Origin: VAZQ01 sp963725065
GTDB taxonomy: Bacteria > Pseudomonadota > Alphaproteobacteria > Rhizobiales > Xanthobacteraceae
Assembly: GCA_963725065.1 (NCBI GenBank)
Contig: CAVRXD010000040.1
Span: forward strand, 1 to 64,000
Length of the DNA: 64,000 nucleotides
Reading direction: 5' to 3'
Shown here: piece after piece, positions 53,419 through 61,077 of the stretch
Numbering within the stretch: the first letter of the stretch is position 1
Layout of the letters: the number at the start of each line of letters is the position of its first letter
Made by a program: the position numbers and the translations under genes
Notes under the pieces: generated by a model
Databases searched by the model: none
The model's input: the letters and a program-made list of their open reading frames with translations, nothing else
What the model was told of the DNA's origin: nothing

Positions 53419-54408
53419 TCATCGCGTCCCACTTGAAGTAGTTCGGGCCATAGCGTTTCTCGCCATGCGCGCCTGATCGGCCGCCTTGGTGTACCGCTCC
53501 ACCTCCCGCAGGCTGGCGTGACCGCTTATGGCGGCGATCTCGTTCGCCGAGCATCCGGCCTCGGCAAGCCGTCGGCAGGCCGCCTTGCGCAGCCCGTGCG
53601 GTGACAGGCCGGTAAGCCCGACGCGCTGACACTGCGCGGTGAACCACTTGCCGAAGCCCTTCGCCGTGAACGCCTTCCCATGCTCGTTCAGCAGGAACAC
53701 CATTGCCTCGCTGGGCGTAGCGTTGATCGCTTCGGCCAGGGCGGCAGTGACCGGGATGACCAGCGCGGTCTTGGTCTTCTGCTGCGTGATCGTGATCGTG
53801 CCGTTGCGGACGTTACCCCGCCCGACGCGCACCACGTCGGCGCAACGCAGGGCGGTCCCAAGCAGGAGTGCGAGCGCGAGGCGGGGCTTCGAGCCAATCG
53901 GATAGGCGGCCTCAACGGCGGCGATGTCGTCCTCGGTCCAAGTCCGGTAGCCGTCCGACTTGGGGAGCTTCACACGCAGGCCCAGTGTCGGGTCGTCGGC
54001 GCGGATGCCGATGCCGATGGCATAGGCGATCAGCAGGCGCAGGCAGCGCAGGAAATCACGGGCACCGATCGGGGTCGCGGCCTTGGCGTTGAGCATGGTG
54101 ACTACGTGGCGGCGCTCCAGCTTGGCGATGCTCTTGTCGCCGTGCTCGCGGCGCATGTTCTCAAAGATGCGGCCATACTGGGCTTGCGACGACGGCGCGA
54201 GATGGTGGAACGCGGCCGAGCCGAGATAGCCGACGATCATCGCATTGACGCTACCGGGGATGGTGCGGCTTGCGCCGATCACAGCCGGGGCAGGGGCCTC
54301 ATCGAGCGCCTGCGCATAGGCCTCGTTGAACTCGGTCGAGCCGGGTAGGCCGGGGAGCGGAACGCGCAGGCCATGACGGCGGAAGTAGTGCCCGTCCAGT
54401 GGACGCAT
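53419..54408 (-). CDS. Tyrosine recombinase / integrase
   Basis: A 329-residue site-specific recombinase. The SAM-like core-binding part includes SSQAQYGRIFENMRREHGDK. The catalytic domain shows TALRCADVVRVGRG (first Arg), QQKTKTALVIPV (Lys), SPHGLRKAACRRLAEAG (His-x-x-Arg), ISGHASLREVERYT (His and Tyr). All catalytic residues are present. It probably integrated this island, though no tRNA or clear attachment duplication was recognised in the window. The HEPN-like gene follows it. Confidence 0.92.
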   Translation of the reverse strand: MRPLDGHYFRRHGLRVPLPGLPGSTEFNEAYAQALDEAPAPAVIGASRTIPGSVNAMIVGYLGSAAFHHLAPSSQAQYGRIFENMRREHGDKSIAKLERRHVVTMLNAKAATPIGARDFLRCLRLLIAYAIGIGIRADDPTLGLRVKLPKSDGYRTWTEDDIAAVEAAYPIGSKPRLALALLLGTALRCADVVRVGRGNVRNGTITITQQKTKTALVIPVTAALAEAINATPSEAMVFLLNEHGKAFTAKGFGKWFTAQCQRVGLTGLSPHGLRKAACRRLAEAGCSANEIAAISGHASLREVERYTKAADQARMARNAMARTTSSGTR

Positions 54409-54435
54409 GCTCGAAATTACGTTAAACGCAAAAGC

Positions 54436-54618
54436 ATGTCACCACCAATTTCCGCTAAACGCAAAAAGAAGCGTGGCCGACCGGCAACGGGCACCGACCC
54501 CATGATAGGGCTGCGGCTGTCAAAGAAGGAGATCGCACGCCTCGACCGGTGGGCAAAGGCCAACGGCTACACGCGGTCGGAAGCCATCCGCGTGCTGATC
54601 GAGCGCGGCCTCCAGTAG
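54436..54618 (+). CDS. Ribbon-helix-helix (CopG-like) DNA-binding protein
   Basis: A 60-residue protein with a basic N terminus (SAKRKKKRGRPATG) and one RHH unit: strand MIGLRLSKKEIARL, then helices DRWAKANGYTRSEAIRVLIE. Such dimeric proteins repress their own or neighbouring promoters. It is divergent from the integrase, 27 bases apart, so it may control integration or the antitoxin-like regulation of adjacent small genes. The ATG at 54436 is preferred to an upstream in-frame start inside the integrase. Confidence 0.75.
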   Translation: MSPPISAKRKKKRGRPATGTDPMIGLRLSKKEIARLDRWAKANGYTRSEAIRVLIERGLQ

Positions 54619-54704
54619 GCTCGCAAGCCGGGAGGAGCGGGGAGGCATCAGACGTTGTCCCAAGTGGGTGTCGAAGTCATAATCCGCCAGCAGAGGATGT
54701 CCCG

Positions 54705-54926
54705 ATGCCACCCCGCCGCTCCAGCAAGAAAGACAGCCCCAAGAAGCTCGCTGGTCGGATGAAGCGCCGCTGGCGCGTCGTCCTGCTTCGCAATAAGGGC
54801 GAAATCCTCGGGGACGTCGAAGCCCCGGACGTGGCATCGGCCAAGGCGGCCGCAGCAGTGCAGTTTGATCTGGACGAAATCCAGCGCAACCGGATCATCG
54901 TGCAGGAGCTGCGCTCGACCGGGTGA
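54705..54926 (+). CDS. Small basic hypothetical protein
   Basis: A 73-residue protein with a Lys/Arg-rich head (PPRRSSKKDSPKKLAGRMKR) followed by RWRVVLLRNKGEILGDVEAP and AKAAAAVQFDLDEIQRN. The second half looks like a short beta-alpha-alpha unit recurring in rhizobial orphan proteins. No function is known. It lies 86 bases after the RHH gene, same strand. Confidence 0.6.
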   Translation: MPPRRSSKKDSPKKLAGRMKRRWRVVLLRNKGEILGDVEAPDVASAKAAAAVQFDLDEIQRNRIIVQELRSTG

Positions 54927-54948
54927 CAGTCGGACGGCGGCCGCAAAG

Positions 54949-55113
54949 ATGACGAAAGGTACGATGGCTGATCTCAAAACTCTTTTCAGCGAGGAGGCAG
55001 CCCAGTGTCGGCGGCTCGCCGAGATCGCAACCGAGCAGGGGATCAAGGAAAAACTGCTTGAGATGGCCGCCCGTTTTCAGGCCTTGGCCGACGGCGACAA
55101 CGACGAGCAGTAG
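54949..55113 (+). CDS. Small helical hypothetical protein
   Basis: A 54-residue, helix-rich acidic protein: LKTLFSEEAAQCRRLAEIAT and EKLLEMAARFQALADGDN. Rhizobial genomes carry many such short proteins of the form 'AxxCRxLAExAxxxxxKxxLLxMAxxWxxLA'. A second, related type is at 58255. The function is unknown. It starts 22 bases after the previous gene's stop. Confidence 0.6.
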   Translation: MTKGTMADLKTLFSEEAAQCRRLAEIATEQGIKEKLLEMAARFQALADGDNDEQ

Positions 55114-55283
55114 CCAGCCAGCCGAGCGACGAGCGGTGAAGCGAACGGCGCTCCGGCGCGCGAGCGCCAGGCTCGCAAGCCGGGCGGAGCGGGGAGGGGA
55201 GGCAACAACGTGGGGTGCAGATATCAGTCTGCGCCGTTCGCTTTGAGTTCTGTCAACCGGAAAAAATGGGTAGGCGTGGATAG

Positions 55284-55314
55284 CAAAAAAAGGCCCGGCA
55301 TGGGTAGCCGGGCT
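55284..55314 (-). terminator. Rho-independent terminator
   Basis: On the minus strand GCCCGGC–TACCCAT–GCCGGGC is followed by TTTTTTTGC. It lies 20 bases after the stop of the 64-residue gene at 55334–55528. Confidence 0.85.
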
Positions 55315-55333
55315 TCACTGCCTTTTTACATGA

Positions 55334-55528
55334 TTAGATGATGAACCAGTCCGGCTGATGCGTCTGTGCTTGCTCCGGCATGTGCTCCGCCACTGCCGTC
55401 GGCAATGTCGGGGGTTCCGGTGGTCCACTACCACCGCTGAAAAACTCGGGCGGCAGTTCGGTCGGGATGTGATCGAGCGCTTGCTCGGCGGCGTGTTCTG
55501 CCCCAGGGGGGGTGGTGGGTCGTGCCAT
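55334..55528 (-). CDS. Small Pro/Glu-rich hypothetical protein
   Basis: A 64-residue acidic protein rich in Pro, Ala, Glu and His (RPTTPPGAEHAAEQALDHIP, then ending HQPDWFII). It is likely unstructured. The strong terminator directly after it supports real expression. No family is recognised. Confidence 0.6.
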   Translation of the reverse strand: MARPTTPPGAEHAAEQALDHIPTELPPEFFSGGSGPPEPPTLPTAVAEHMPEQAQTHQPDWFII

Positions 55529-56030
55529 GCTTTATCCTCATTCAGTTTATGCTGGATATTGCAGCAGCCCCATAACCCAAAGAGCGATGCTTTCCGTCTG
55601 TCAACCGGACAACATTACCCAGCCGTAGAGGCCTGTGGCGGCACCAAACGGTGCCAACTACGATTTTATCGCACCAGCGGGCCGCGCTGACAGCACGGGC
55701 CATCCTACGAAGGGGGGAGGGTGGGCTTGCCAGCCGATTGGGCCATGCCGTCGCGGGTGCTCATTCCGCGAAGGTGACCAGCAAGCCCGCCCAATCAACG
55801 GGGCGGCGGGCGGTTGGTTTCACAGCGCCCGACCACAGAAAAAGCCCCGCCAGAGCGCGGCGGGGCGAAGTGACGACGTGCATCGTGGGTGGGCTTGCCG
55901 GTCGTCCCCGCGCGCGTTCTTGCTCGAAGCGGCCACGCTCCAGGAACGCACTGCGACCGGTAAGCCCATCGCTTAAAACGAGGTGCTAGCGGATTGGGTT
56001 CTATGTCGGAAATCCGACACAACCCGCACG
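55529..56030. other. Non-coding-looking stretch with an isolated minus-strand terminator
   Basis: No gene is convincing. At 55838–55868 the minus strand has GCCCCGCC–GCGCTCT–GGCGGGGC followed by TTTTTCTG, a strong terminator. No clear protein gene precedes it between 55869 and 56030, so a short RNA or a very small peptide gene may end there. GGGCTTGCC occurs twice and GGCAAGCCC-like inverses nearby. Confidence 0.5.
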
Positions 56031-56056
56031 AAAAAGCCCCGCCGGAGCGGGGCTAA
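56031..56056 (-). terminator. Rho-independent terminator
   Basis: GCCCCGC–TCCG–GCGGGGC followed by TTTTTCG on the minus strand. The stem begins at the stop codon of a possible 27-codon gene (56053–56136). Confidence 0.8.
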
Positions 56057-56136
56057 GTTCGACCATGAGGGTGTTGCCAGAATGCAAGAAGGGCAACCCC
56101 CTGCGGATTTAACGGTAGCTCGGTAGCAGCCGTCAC
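56053..56136 (-). CDS. Possible 27-residue peptide gene
   Basis: A GTG at 56136 opens a frame (VTAATELPLNPQGVALLAFW, then a short basic end) that stops exactly where the terminator stem begins. GGAGG lies about 12 bases upstream of the GTG. The arrangement of site, frame and terminator is suggestive; the peptide has no recognised relative. Confidence 0.25.
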   Translation of the reverse strand: MTAATELPLNPQGVALLAFWQHPHGRT

Positions 56137-56282
56137 TCAACCCGCCGCTACCTCCGAGACGCAGGCCGACGCGCCCAGGAGAAAGGGCACAGCGGGGAGG
56201 GCGCGCCATAGCGCGTATTTGCCCTTGTTAGCCGCCTGACGCGAAACATTTGCCCGCATGCCGCCGCGCACACACAGCAGCT

Positions 56283-56349
56283 CACAGCTTGGATGGTGCC
56301 CACAGCTTGGATCACAGCTTGGATGGGGCGGGCCTCACAGCTTGGATGG
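56283..56349. repeat. Four direct repeats of CACAGCTTGGATGG
   Basis: Copies start at 56283, 56301, 56313 and 56336. The second is cut to CACAGCTTGGAT and runs straight into the third. The spacing of 18, 12 and 23 bp is irregular. The array lies 75 bases after the end of the serine-recombinase remnant. It could be recombinase binding sites, iterons, or a slippage product. Confidence 0.65.
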
Positions 56350-56423
56350 TACCTGCCTATGCATGCTGGCTCCGTACGGTCGGGTTCTATCCCCATACCG
56401 GGGGGGTGGCCATGATCGATGGT

Positions 56424-56955
56424 TCAGCCGAGCCGCTGGCGGACACGCGACACCTGCATCGCGCTCCATCCAAAACCCTTTGCGGTCTTGATGCCGCGCG
56501 CATTCAACTCCTTCGCCAGTGCACGATGCGACAGATCGGTCAGCTCCTCGAACACCGAGCGCAGCGCAGCTGCAAACTCCAGCGCGGGCAGCTTGGTGTT
56601 TGAGCCGTCATGCCGATAGCCGCCGAGCTTCGTGCCGCGAGCCTTGGCACGAGCCAGCGCGTCCTTCGTGCGCTTCGAGACGAGCCGCCGTTCCTGCTCG
56701 GCGACGACCGCCATCAATTGCAGCACGAACGGCTCAACCGTCTCGCCCAGCTCGGTCACCACGATCGACGTCCGATGTTTCATCAAGCCGCTGACGAAGT
56801 GGACATCACGCGACAGCCGATCGAGCTTGCTGACCATCAGCGGACACTTGAGCCGCTTGGCCTCGGCGAGCGCCTTGTTCAGTTCCGGCCGGTTGTCCTC
56901 GCCACCGCTCTCGGTTTCGATGTAGGTCGCGGCGAGCGCAAAGCCCTCGATGCGT
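56424..56955 (-). pseudogene. Serine recombinase lacking its N-terminal catalytic region
   Basis: Resolvase-type sequence is clear from EGFALAATYIETESGGEDNR through PLMVSKLDRLSRDVHFVSGL, VAEQERRLVSKRTKDALARA and the C-terminal HTH SHRALAKELNARGIKTAKG. The first ~35 residues, with the YARVST-type catalytic serine, are absent. At about 56950 the frame runs instead into the antisense strand of the RTX remnant, which by chance leaves an open reading frame to an ATG at 57032. It is therefore inactive as a recombinase but could still bind DNA. Confidence 0.8.
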
Positions 56956-57668
56956 ATTTTGTCGACCACTTCGCCGATGCAGTGTTTGAGAACGCGGGTG
57001 AGGGCACCGATATCGTCTATGCGTCCGCCCACTTCCGACTGTCAGGGAACTTGGAAAACCTGATCCTGCAAGGCAATGCCGACCTGCAAGGGTACGGCAA
57101 CGGCGGGAGCAACGCACTCTTCGGCAACAGCGGCAGTAATATTCTCAACGGCGAAGGTGGGGCCGACGTCATGGTCGGTGGCGCGGGCAACGACATCTAT
57201 TTCGTCGACAACTTTGCTGACGCGGTGTTTGAGAACCCTGGCGAGGGGATAGATACGGTCTTTTCGACCGCCCACTTCAGGCTCTCGGAAAACGTGGAAA
57301 CATTGGTCCTGCAAGGCAACGCCGATTTGCAAGGCTACGGCGACAGCCACGCGAACACGCTCTATGGAAATACTGGAAACAACATTCTCAACGGCGAGGC
57401 TGGTGCCGACATGCTCGTAGGCGGCCAGGGCAACGATGCCTTCATATTCGATGTTGGGCAGGCTGCTGGCGACACCGTCGTGGACTTCGTTGGCAATGGC
57501 GAGGCCGCAGGGGACTTATTGATCTTCGTCGGCTACGACCCCAGCGCAACCTTCACCAACGTCGACCCGACCCATTGGCAGGTGAACTACAATGGTGGTG
57601 CCTCGCACGAGGTCATCACTTTCATGAACGGCGCATCGATCCACGCGAGCGATATCGTGTTCATGTGA
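56950..57668 (+). pseudogene. RTX (hemolysin-type) calcium-binding protein, 5'-truncated
   Basis: Two 81-residue repeats follow each other: YFVDHFADAVFENAGEGTDI and YFVDNFADAVFENPGEGIDT open them, and each ends in Gly/Asp-rich nonapeptides such as GGADVMVGGAGNDIYF and AGADMLVGGQGNDAFIF. The C-terminal domain (SHEVITFMNGASIHASDIVF) is of the type exported by type I secretion. The N-terminal part is missing at the junction with the serine recombinase. The longer open frame upstream is antisense recombinase, not RTX protein. No type I secretion genes are adjacent. Confidence 0.82.
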
Positions 57669-57888
57669 TCGCCCCCAGTCGAAAGGCCAAGCCGATCATG
57701 ACGACGGCGGCGACCAGCAGGCAAAGGGCCATCAATCGGCCTATGCGGGTGAAGTGGCATCACGGATCAATCATCAAGGACTACAGGCGCACGAGGCACA
57801 CAAAGAGGGGCGCTGATCTTGTCTTGGGGGCGCGGTAAATGCGCAGCCAGGAAAGACCTGCTGTCAGGCCATCACGCCATCGACGGGG

Positions 57889-58098
57889 TCAGCCTGCTGT
57901 TGAATTGTAGGTGTCACATGAGGCGCAGTGGACCAGGAGGCTGTGGAGTTTGCTTTGGTCCACCCGCATCAGGGCATCACCACAGTGCCCACAGGCGTAC
58001 TCCACTGTAGGTCCAGCCTCCTCCAACACCGGAGGTGCACTGGCCACCGCAGCAATGGCCAGTGGTGGTGGGACGATCTTGAGTGTCTTCTGAAGCAT
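57889..58098 (-). CDS. Small zinc-ribbon protein
   Basis: A 69-residue protein with an Ala/Pro-rich head and a zinc ribbon: YACGHCGDALMRVDQSKLHS and LLVHCASCDTYNS. The two CxxC pairs, 23–24 residues apart, should bind one zinc. Similar stand-alone ribbons are common in Bradyrhizobium. Its role is unknown. Confidence 0.7.
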   Translation of the reverse strand: MLQKTLKIVPPPLAIAAVASAPPVLEEAGPTVEYACGHCGDALMRVDQSKLHSLLVHCASCDTYNSTAG

Positions 58099-58254
58099 TC
58101 GCCTTTTTAGAGTTGCTCCAGCGCCTGCTCAATTTAATTACAGCTAATCAACGTATTTTCCTGCGTTAATTTCTTTGGATGAAGTGCCGGTAGCATTGAA
58201 CCCAGTCAGGGCCGCCCTCGACAAATCGGTAAAACCTTCTTCCAGGGACGTGCC

Positions 58255-58488
58255 ATGCCACTAGCTCGCTTGTACGACCGCCACGCAGAGGACTGTGCCC
58301 GCGCGGCCGAACAGACCGACGATCCCAGGGATCGGGCAATGTTAATTAAGCTCGCGGATGGTTGGAGGAAGGCCGCACAAGAATTACGACTGCAGCATCC
58401 ATCTCCCTCACAAGAGCAGCCCCCTAGCCAGAAATTACAGGCTCAACATCCAGCCTCGCCTACCAAGAGGACACGAAGGGGTCGGTGA
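58255..58488 (+). CDS. Small hypothetical protein with helical head and Gln/Pro-rich tail
   Basis: A 77-residue protein: LYDRHAEDCARAAEQTDDPR and AMLIKLADGWRKAAQEL form an amphipathic pair of helices of a type frequent in rhizobial orphan genes. The tail is rich in Gln, Pro and Ser and ends KRTRRGR. AGGGA lies seven bases before the ATG. Its role is unknown. It resembles the head of the 54949–55113 product. Confidence 0.65.
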   Translation: MPLARLYDRHAEDCARAAEQTDDPRDRAMLIKLADGWRKAAQELRLQHPSPSQEQPPSQKLQAQHPASPTKRTRRGR

Positions 58489-58519
58489 TCGCCTTTAGGA
58501 AATCCGGGCCTGAAGGGTT

Positions 58520-59031
58520 GTGAGGCCCAGGGCCATCGGCACGCTCGGCACCAACGGGCTGCAGGCGGTCAACAGCGTCACCAAGGCGACGTTACCGTAT
58601 CTCAAGCAGTTCGTGGTGACGGCCGATGTGTCGGCCTATGGCACGGGTGCAGCTGCCATCTCGATCTCGCCGCCGATCTCTCTGCGACCACCGGCAACAG
58701 CGCCGCGCAGCGCACCGTGCATCAGGCCATGTCGGGCAGCCCCGCCATCACCGTGCTGGGCACCGCCAGCACCGGCTATCTGCAGAACTTGGTGTTCCAC
58801 AAGAACGCGTTTGCGCTCGCCGTCGTGCCAATGGAGAAGCCCGCTGGCGCTGTTGATGTCGCGCGCAAGTCCTACAAGGGCCTGAGCGTCCGCGTCGTGC
58901 CGTACTATGACGGCACCAACGACATCTCGAACTACCGGCTTGACGTGCTCTACGGCATCAAGGTGCTCGATAATCGTCTCGCCGTTCGCATGGGTGGCGG
59001 CAGCGCCACGCTCGGCAATCCGGCGACGTAA
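58520..59031 (+). pseudogene. P22-type phage major coat protein, C-terminal remnant
   Basis: One frame reads LYLKQ-like coat sequence (TLPYLKQFVVTADVSAYGTG, then AAAISISPPIS). A second continues SATTGNSAAQRTVHQAM and QNLVFHKNAFALAVVPMEKP, ending YDGTNDISNYRLDVLYGIKV. FHKxAFALAxVPLE and IDVLYGxK are the signature end of P22 gp5-like capsid proteins. A frameshift near 58680 separates the halves and the N-terminal two thirds is missing. It is a prophage fossil. Confidence 0.72.
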
Positions 59032-59069
59032 CGATCGGTCGAGGGGTTCGTCGTCGTCCCTCTCGATCT

Positions 59070-59111
59070 AGCCCGACGCAGGGTTTGGGTTGCCGCTGCG
59101 TCGGGCTTGTT
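59070..59111 (+). terminator. Rho-independent terminator after the coat remnant
   Basis: AGCCCGACGCAG–loop–CTGCGTCGGGCT with a 12-bp stem followed by TGTTTCC. It lies 39 bases after the coat-protein stop and is probably its original terminator. Confidence 0.75.
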
Positions 59112-59462
59112 TCCCTACGACAGCCGCGCCCGCATCGCGGGCCGTGCTCTGGTTTGCCACTCGGGCAAATTTCCTTTTGTTTCCCGTCTTGCGATTTTGA
59201 TGGGGTTGCCAAGGCAAGCCGCTGTTACGGCGCGGCCTCCATCGCGTAATCCTTTCGGTCGCGGTAATTGTGCGAACAGCGTAAGGCACGGAGCGGCTAT
59301 CCTTGCCGATATTTAATTCACTCGCCACTTCGTCGTAATGAGGTGAAAGCCATTTTCACAATCGTTGGGTCTGCACGAAGCCGGCACATCTCGCCGTGCA
59401 TCGCGGCCGATAGAGATTGGATAACGAAGAAAAATCAGAAGGCGAAGCATTCTATGTCCAAC
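59112..59462. other. 350 bases without a recognised gene
   Basis: No frame has family character. The stretch ends at a strong plus-strand terminator (59463–59502), so an unrecognised short transcript could be encoded here. Confidence 0.45.
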
Positions 59463-59502
59463 CCCGCTCGGCGACGAAAACTGCCGGGCGGGGTATTTTT
59501 TT
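59463..59502 (+). terminator. Rho-independent terminator without an obvious gene
   Basis: CCCCGCTCGGC–GACGAAAACT–GCCGGGCGGGG (11 bp, one G·U) followed by TATTTTTTTGC. The upstream 350 bases hold no recognised protein gene, so this may end a small RNA. Confidence 0.75.
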
Positions 59503-59791
59503 GCAGATGCGCTTCTTACAGTCTGTGCTTGCCCGTTTGTCGCATCCCGATGGAGACGCATGAGCGGCGAAACACAATTGAAACCGTTTTTCTTCGCCGA
59601 CGAAGCAATTTTCACGGCAACGTGTATCCCCCCTCTGAACCGAGTCCCTACCAGCAGCCGACCAAGAAGCAGCGGGCGCAGCGCAGCCCGGCGAATGTCC
59701 ACACCTCCTGGCGCTTGATGGCCCGTTACGACTCGATGCAACTCGTGGCTCGCGGAAGCCTGCAACACAAACCTCGCTGGAGGAACAGCCT

Positions 59792-59989
59792 GTGAAAACT
59801 TGTTTCCAATGCCAAGGGAAGCTGGGGCTAGCTATCCGCGCACGCAATCTATGGAACGGCCGCTGGTGGTGGTCTCACGTCTACTTCTGCTCGGCTCGGT
59901 GCGAAGATCGTTACGAGCTGGAGCAATCCGAAGCGAATGCTAAACCTCAAAAGCTCGGTTTCTTTGCTCGCGGCAGTGCCCAACTTTGA
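59792..59989 (+). CDS. Small cysteine-pair (zinc-finger-like) protein
   Basis: A 65-residue protein starting at GTG with GGAGG eight bases upstream. It has CFQCQGKLG at the N terminus and VYFCSARCEDRYELEQ, a treble-clef-like CxxC/CxxxC pair around WNGRWWWSHV. It probably binds zinc and could be a small nucleic-acid or protein adaptor. No family is certain. Confidence 0.65.
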   Translation: MKTCFQCQGKLGLAIRARNLWNGRWWWSHVYFCSARCEDRYELEQSEANAKPQKLGFFARGSAQL

Positions 59990-60210
59990 CTTTGTGGACA
60001 CGCGGACTTTGTCGCGCTGCGTCCTTCATGTCGCCATGACAAACATGTGATCCAGGATATTGGAAAGATGAGATCAGCCATGTCTCACAAGGGCACTGCA
60101 ACCACGTTCGAAGAATGCTGCCGCCGCGCCCCGAATTTGCAGTCCCCTGGGCTAATTCGCCGGGGTCGCCTGTATAAATCTCAGCCAATAATCAGCACGA
60201 AGGCAATGCA

Positions 60211-60324
60211 ATGGTAGCTCGACCAACAGCCTACGATTCTGGGCTACATGACAGAGTTCGAGACTTTTTGACAATCGCTGTTTTGATCTCTGTCACGGCG
60301 TTGCTTCTGGCGCTTGTGCCATGA
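60211..60324 (+). CDS. 37-residue single-pass membrane peptide
   Basis: MVARPTAYDSGLHDRVRDFL is followed by a hydrophobic segment (TIAVLISVTALLLALVP) up to the stop. GAAGG lies seven bases before the ATG. The stop overlaps the start of the next frame as ATGA, suggesting coupling. It overlaps the opposite-strand candidate at 60231–60503, so only one of the two may be real. Confidence 0.4.
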   Translation: MVARPTAYDSGLHDRVRDFLTIAVLISVTALLLALVP

Positions 60325-60503
60325 CTGCGCCGGCCTTTGTTTTTGACGGCCTCGGCCACTGCATCGGCATCGTTGTCCAGTTTGGGCAGGACGATATCGA
60401 GAGCTATGCGCTCCCCGGTCTTGAACTGATCGGGCGTCACAAGACCCGCGGCGAAGCGGCCGATGCAGTAGCTGCACTCGGCGTATTCGGAAGCCTTGAT
60501 CAT
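60231..60503 (-). CDS. Hypothetical 90-residue protein (competing frame)
   Basis: Starts MIKASEYAECSYCIGRFAAG with GGAGAAC before the ATG, then VLPKLDNDADAVAEAVKNKG and a Ser/Lys-rich end. Third-position GC is high over the first 60 codons, which favours coding. It is opposite to the pair 60211–60506. I cannot decide between the strands from the sequence. Confidence 0.35.
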   Translation of the reverse strand: MIKASEYAECSYCIGRFAAGLVTPDQFKTGERIALDIVLPKLDNDADAVAEAVKNKGRRSHGTSARSNAVTEIKTAIVKKSRTLSCSPES

Positions 60504-60506
60504 TAA
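60321..60506 (+). CDS. Small hypothetical protein (coupled to the membrane peptide)
   Basis: A 61-residue frame opening inside the previous stop (ATGA). It reads IESYALPGLELIGRHKTRGE and AADAVAALG, a pattern like the 63709 product (VEAFDVEGFNRIGEFASVAE). Its complement is the alternative gene 60231–60503. It would be a soluble protein of unknown role. Confidence 0.4.
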   Translation: MTAPAFVFDGLGHCIGIVVQFGQDDIESYALPGLELIGRHKTRGEAADAVAALGVFGSLDH

Positions 60507-60796
60507 CGTTCTCCGCGTTTCGCTCGGGCGTGCCGGCGGACCACACCCCATCGGCCTCTTGAAGATCGCATACGCACCCCTGATGCACCTGAGCGGCCCG
60601 ATAATCGCCACACTGCTTGCCAGCACCCACATGGGAGTGATGCCCGGATTTCATCGATCGCGAGGTGATCTACAAGGGAATGAGGGCGCAAGGACGGAGG
60701 CATCAGGCACGTGCCGGCCCTGTAGGATGCCCCGTCCTGACTTAAGGTAGCCCATCGGGTGAAGTCCCTCGCGCACAATCAATTGTCCGGTTAGGA
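60507..60796. other. 290 bases without a recognised gene
   Basis: Only short frames without family character. No terminator or repeat was recognised. Confidence 0.4.
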
Positions 60797-60982
60797 GCGA
60801 CCGGTGGACGCAAACTCAGTGAGCCCTGGTCCGAGGCCGATATCAGCGACCTCAGGAACGAACTCGACGACGGCCGGACGATTGCAGAAACCGCGAGCTT
60901 TCTTTGCCGGGACGTGTGCGAGGAGCGCACGAAGATGAAGAAGCATAGGTTGACCGAGCAACCGAGCAAGCGGCGTGTCTAG
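60797..60982 (+). pseudogene. Small helical protein gene with a damaged start
   Basis: The frame ending TAG at 60980–60982 reads RKLSEPWSEADISDLRNELD, DGRTIAETASFLCRDVCEER and TKMKKHRLTEQPSKRRV. 'PWxExDIxxLxxxLxxGxTxxExAxFLCRDxxE' is a small Myb/SANT-like helical protein type repeated in rhizobial genomes. No ATG, GTG or TTG is in frame upstream. GGAG with a GTG at 60804 is present but in another frame. One indel near 60820 would explain this. Confidence 0.45.
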
Positions 60983-61077
60983 AAAAGGTGGCCCCACAGG
61001 GTGATTAGCAGGATCACCACTGCGGCAATCCCGGCACCCGTGAACGCCACGACGCCCCGCTGTTTAATGCGGGCCAC
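60979..61077 (-). CDS. 32-residue single-pass membrane peptide
   Basis: GTG at 61077 with GGAGG six bases upstream opens ARIKQRGVVAFTGAGIAAVV followed by ILLITLWGHLF and TAG. It is a basic head and one hydrophobic helix, a typical tiny membrane protein. It overlaps the end of the small gene at 61064–61278 by about 14 bases, suggesting coupling. Its stop shares the palindrome TCTAGA with the stop of the opposite gene at 60982. Confidence 0.5.
   Translation of the reverse strand: MARIKQRGVVAFTGAGIAAVVILLITLWGHLF

Noticed and set aside
52569..54408. tRNA attachment site for the integrase
   Set aside because: I looked for tRNA 3' ends and repeated att-like cores near both sides of the island and found none I could support.
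56283..56349. Possible CRISPR array
   Set aside because: Repeats are too short, spacing is irregular and 0–10 bp, and no cas genes are present.
56610..56950. N-terminal half of a longer RTX-frame protein
   Set aside because: This part of the frame is antisense to the serine recombinase and has no RTX or leader features.
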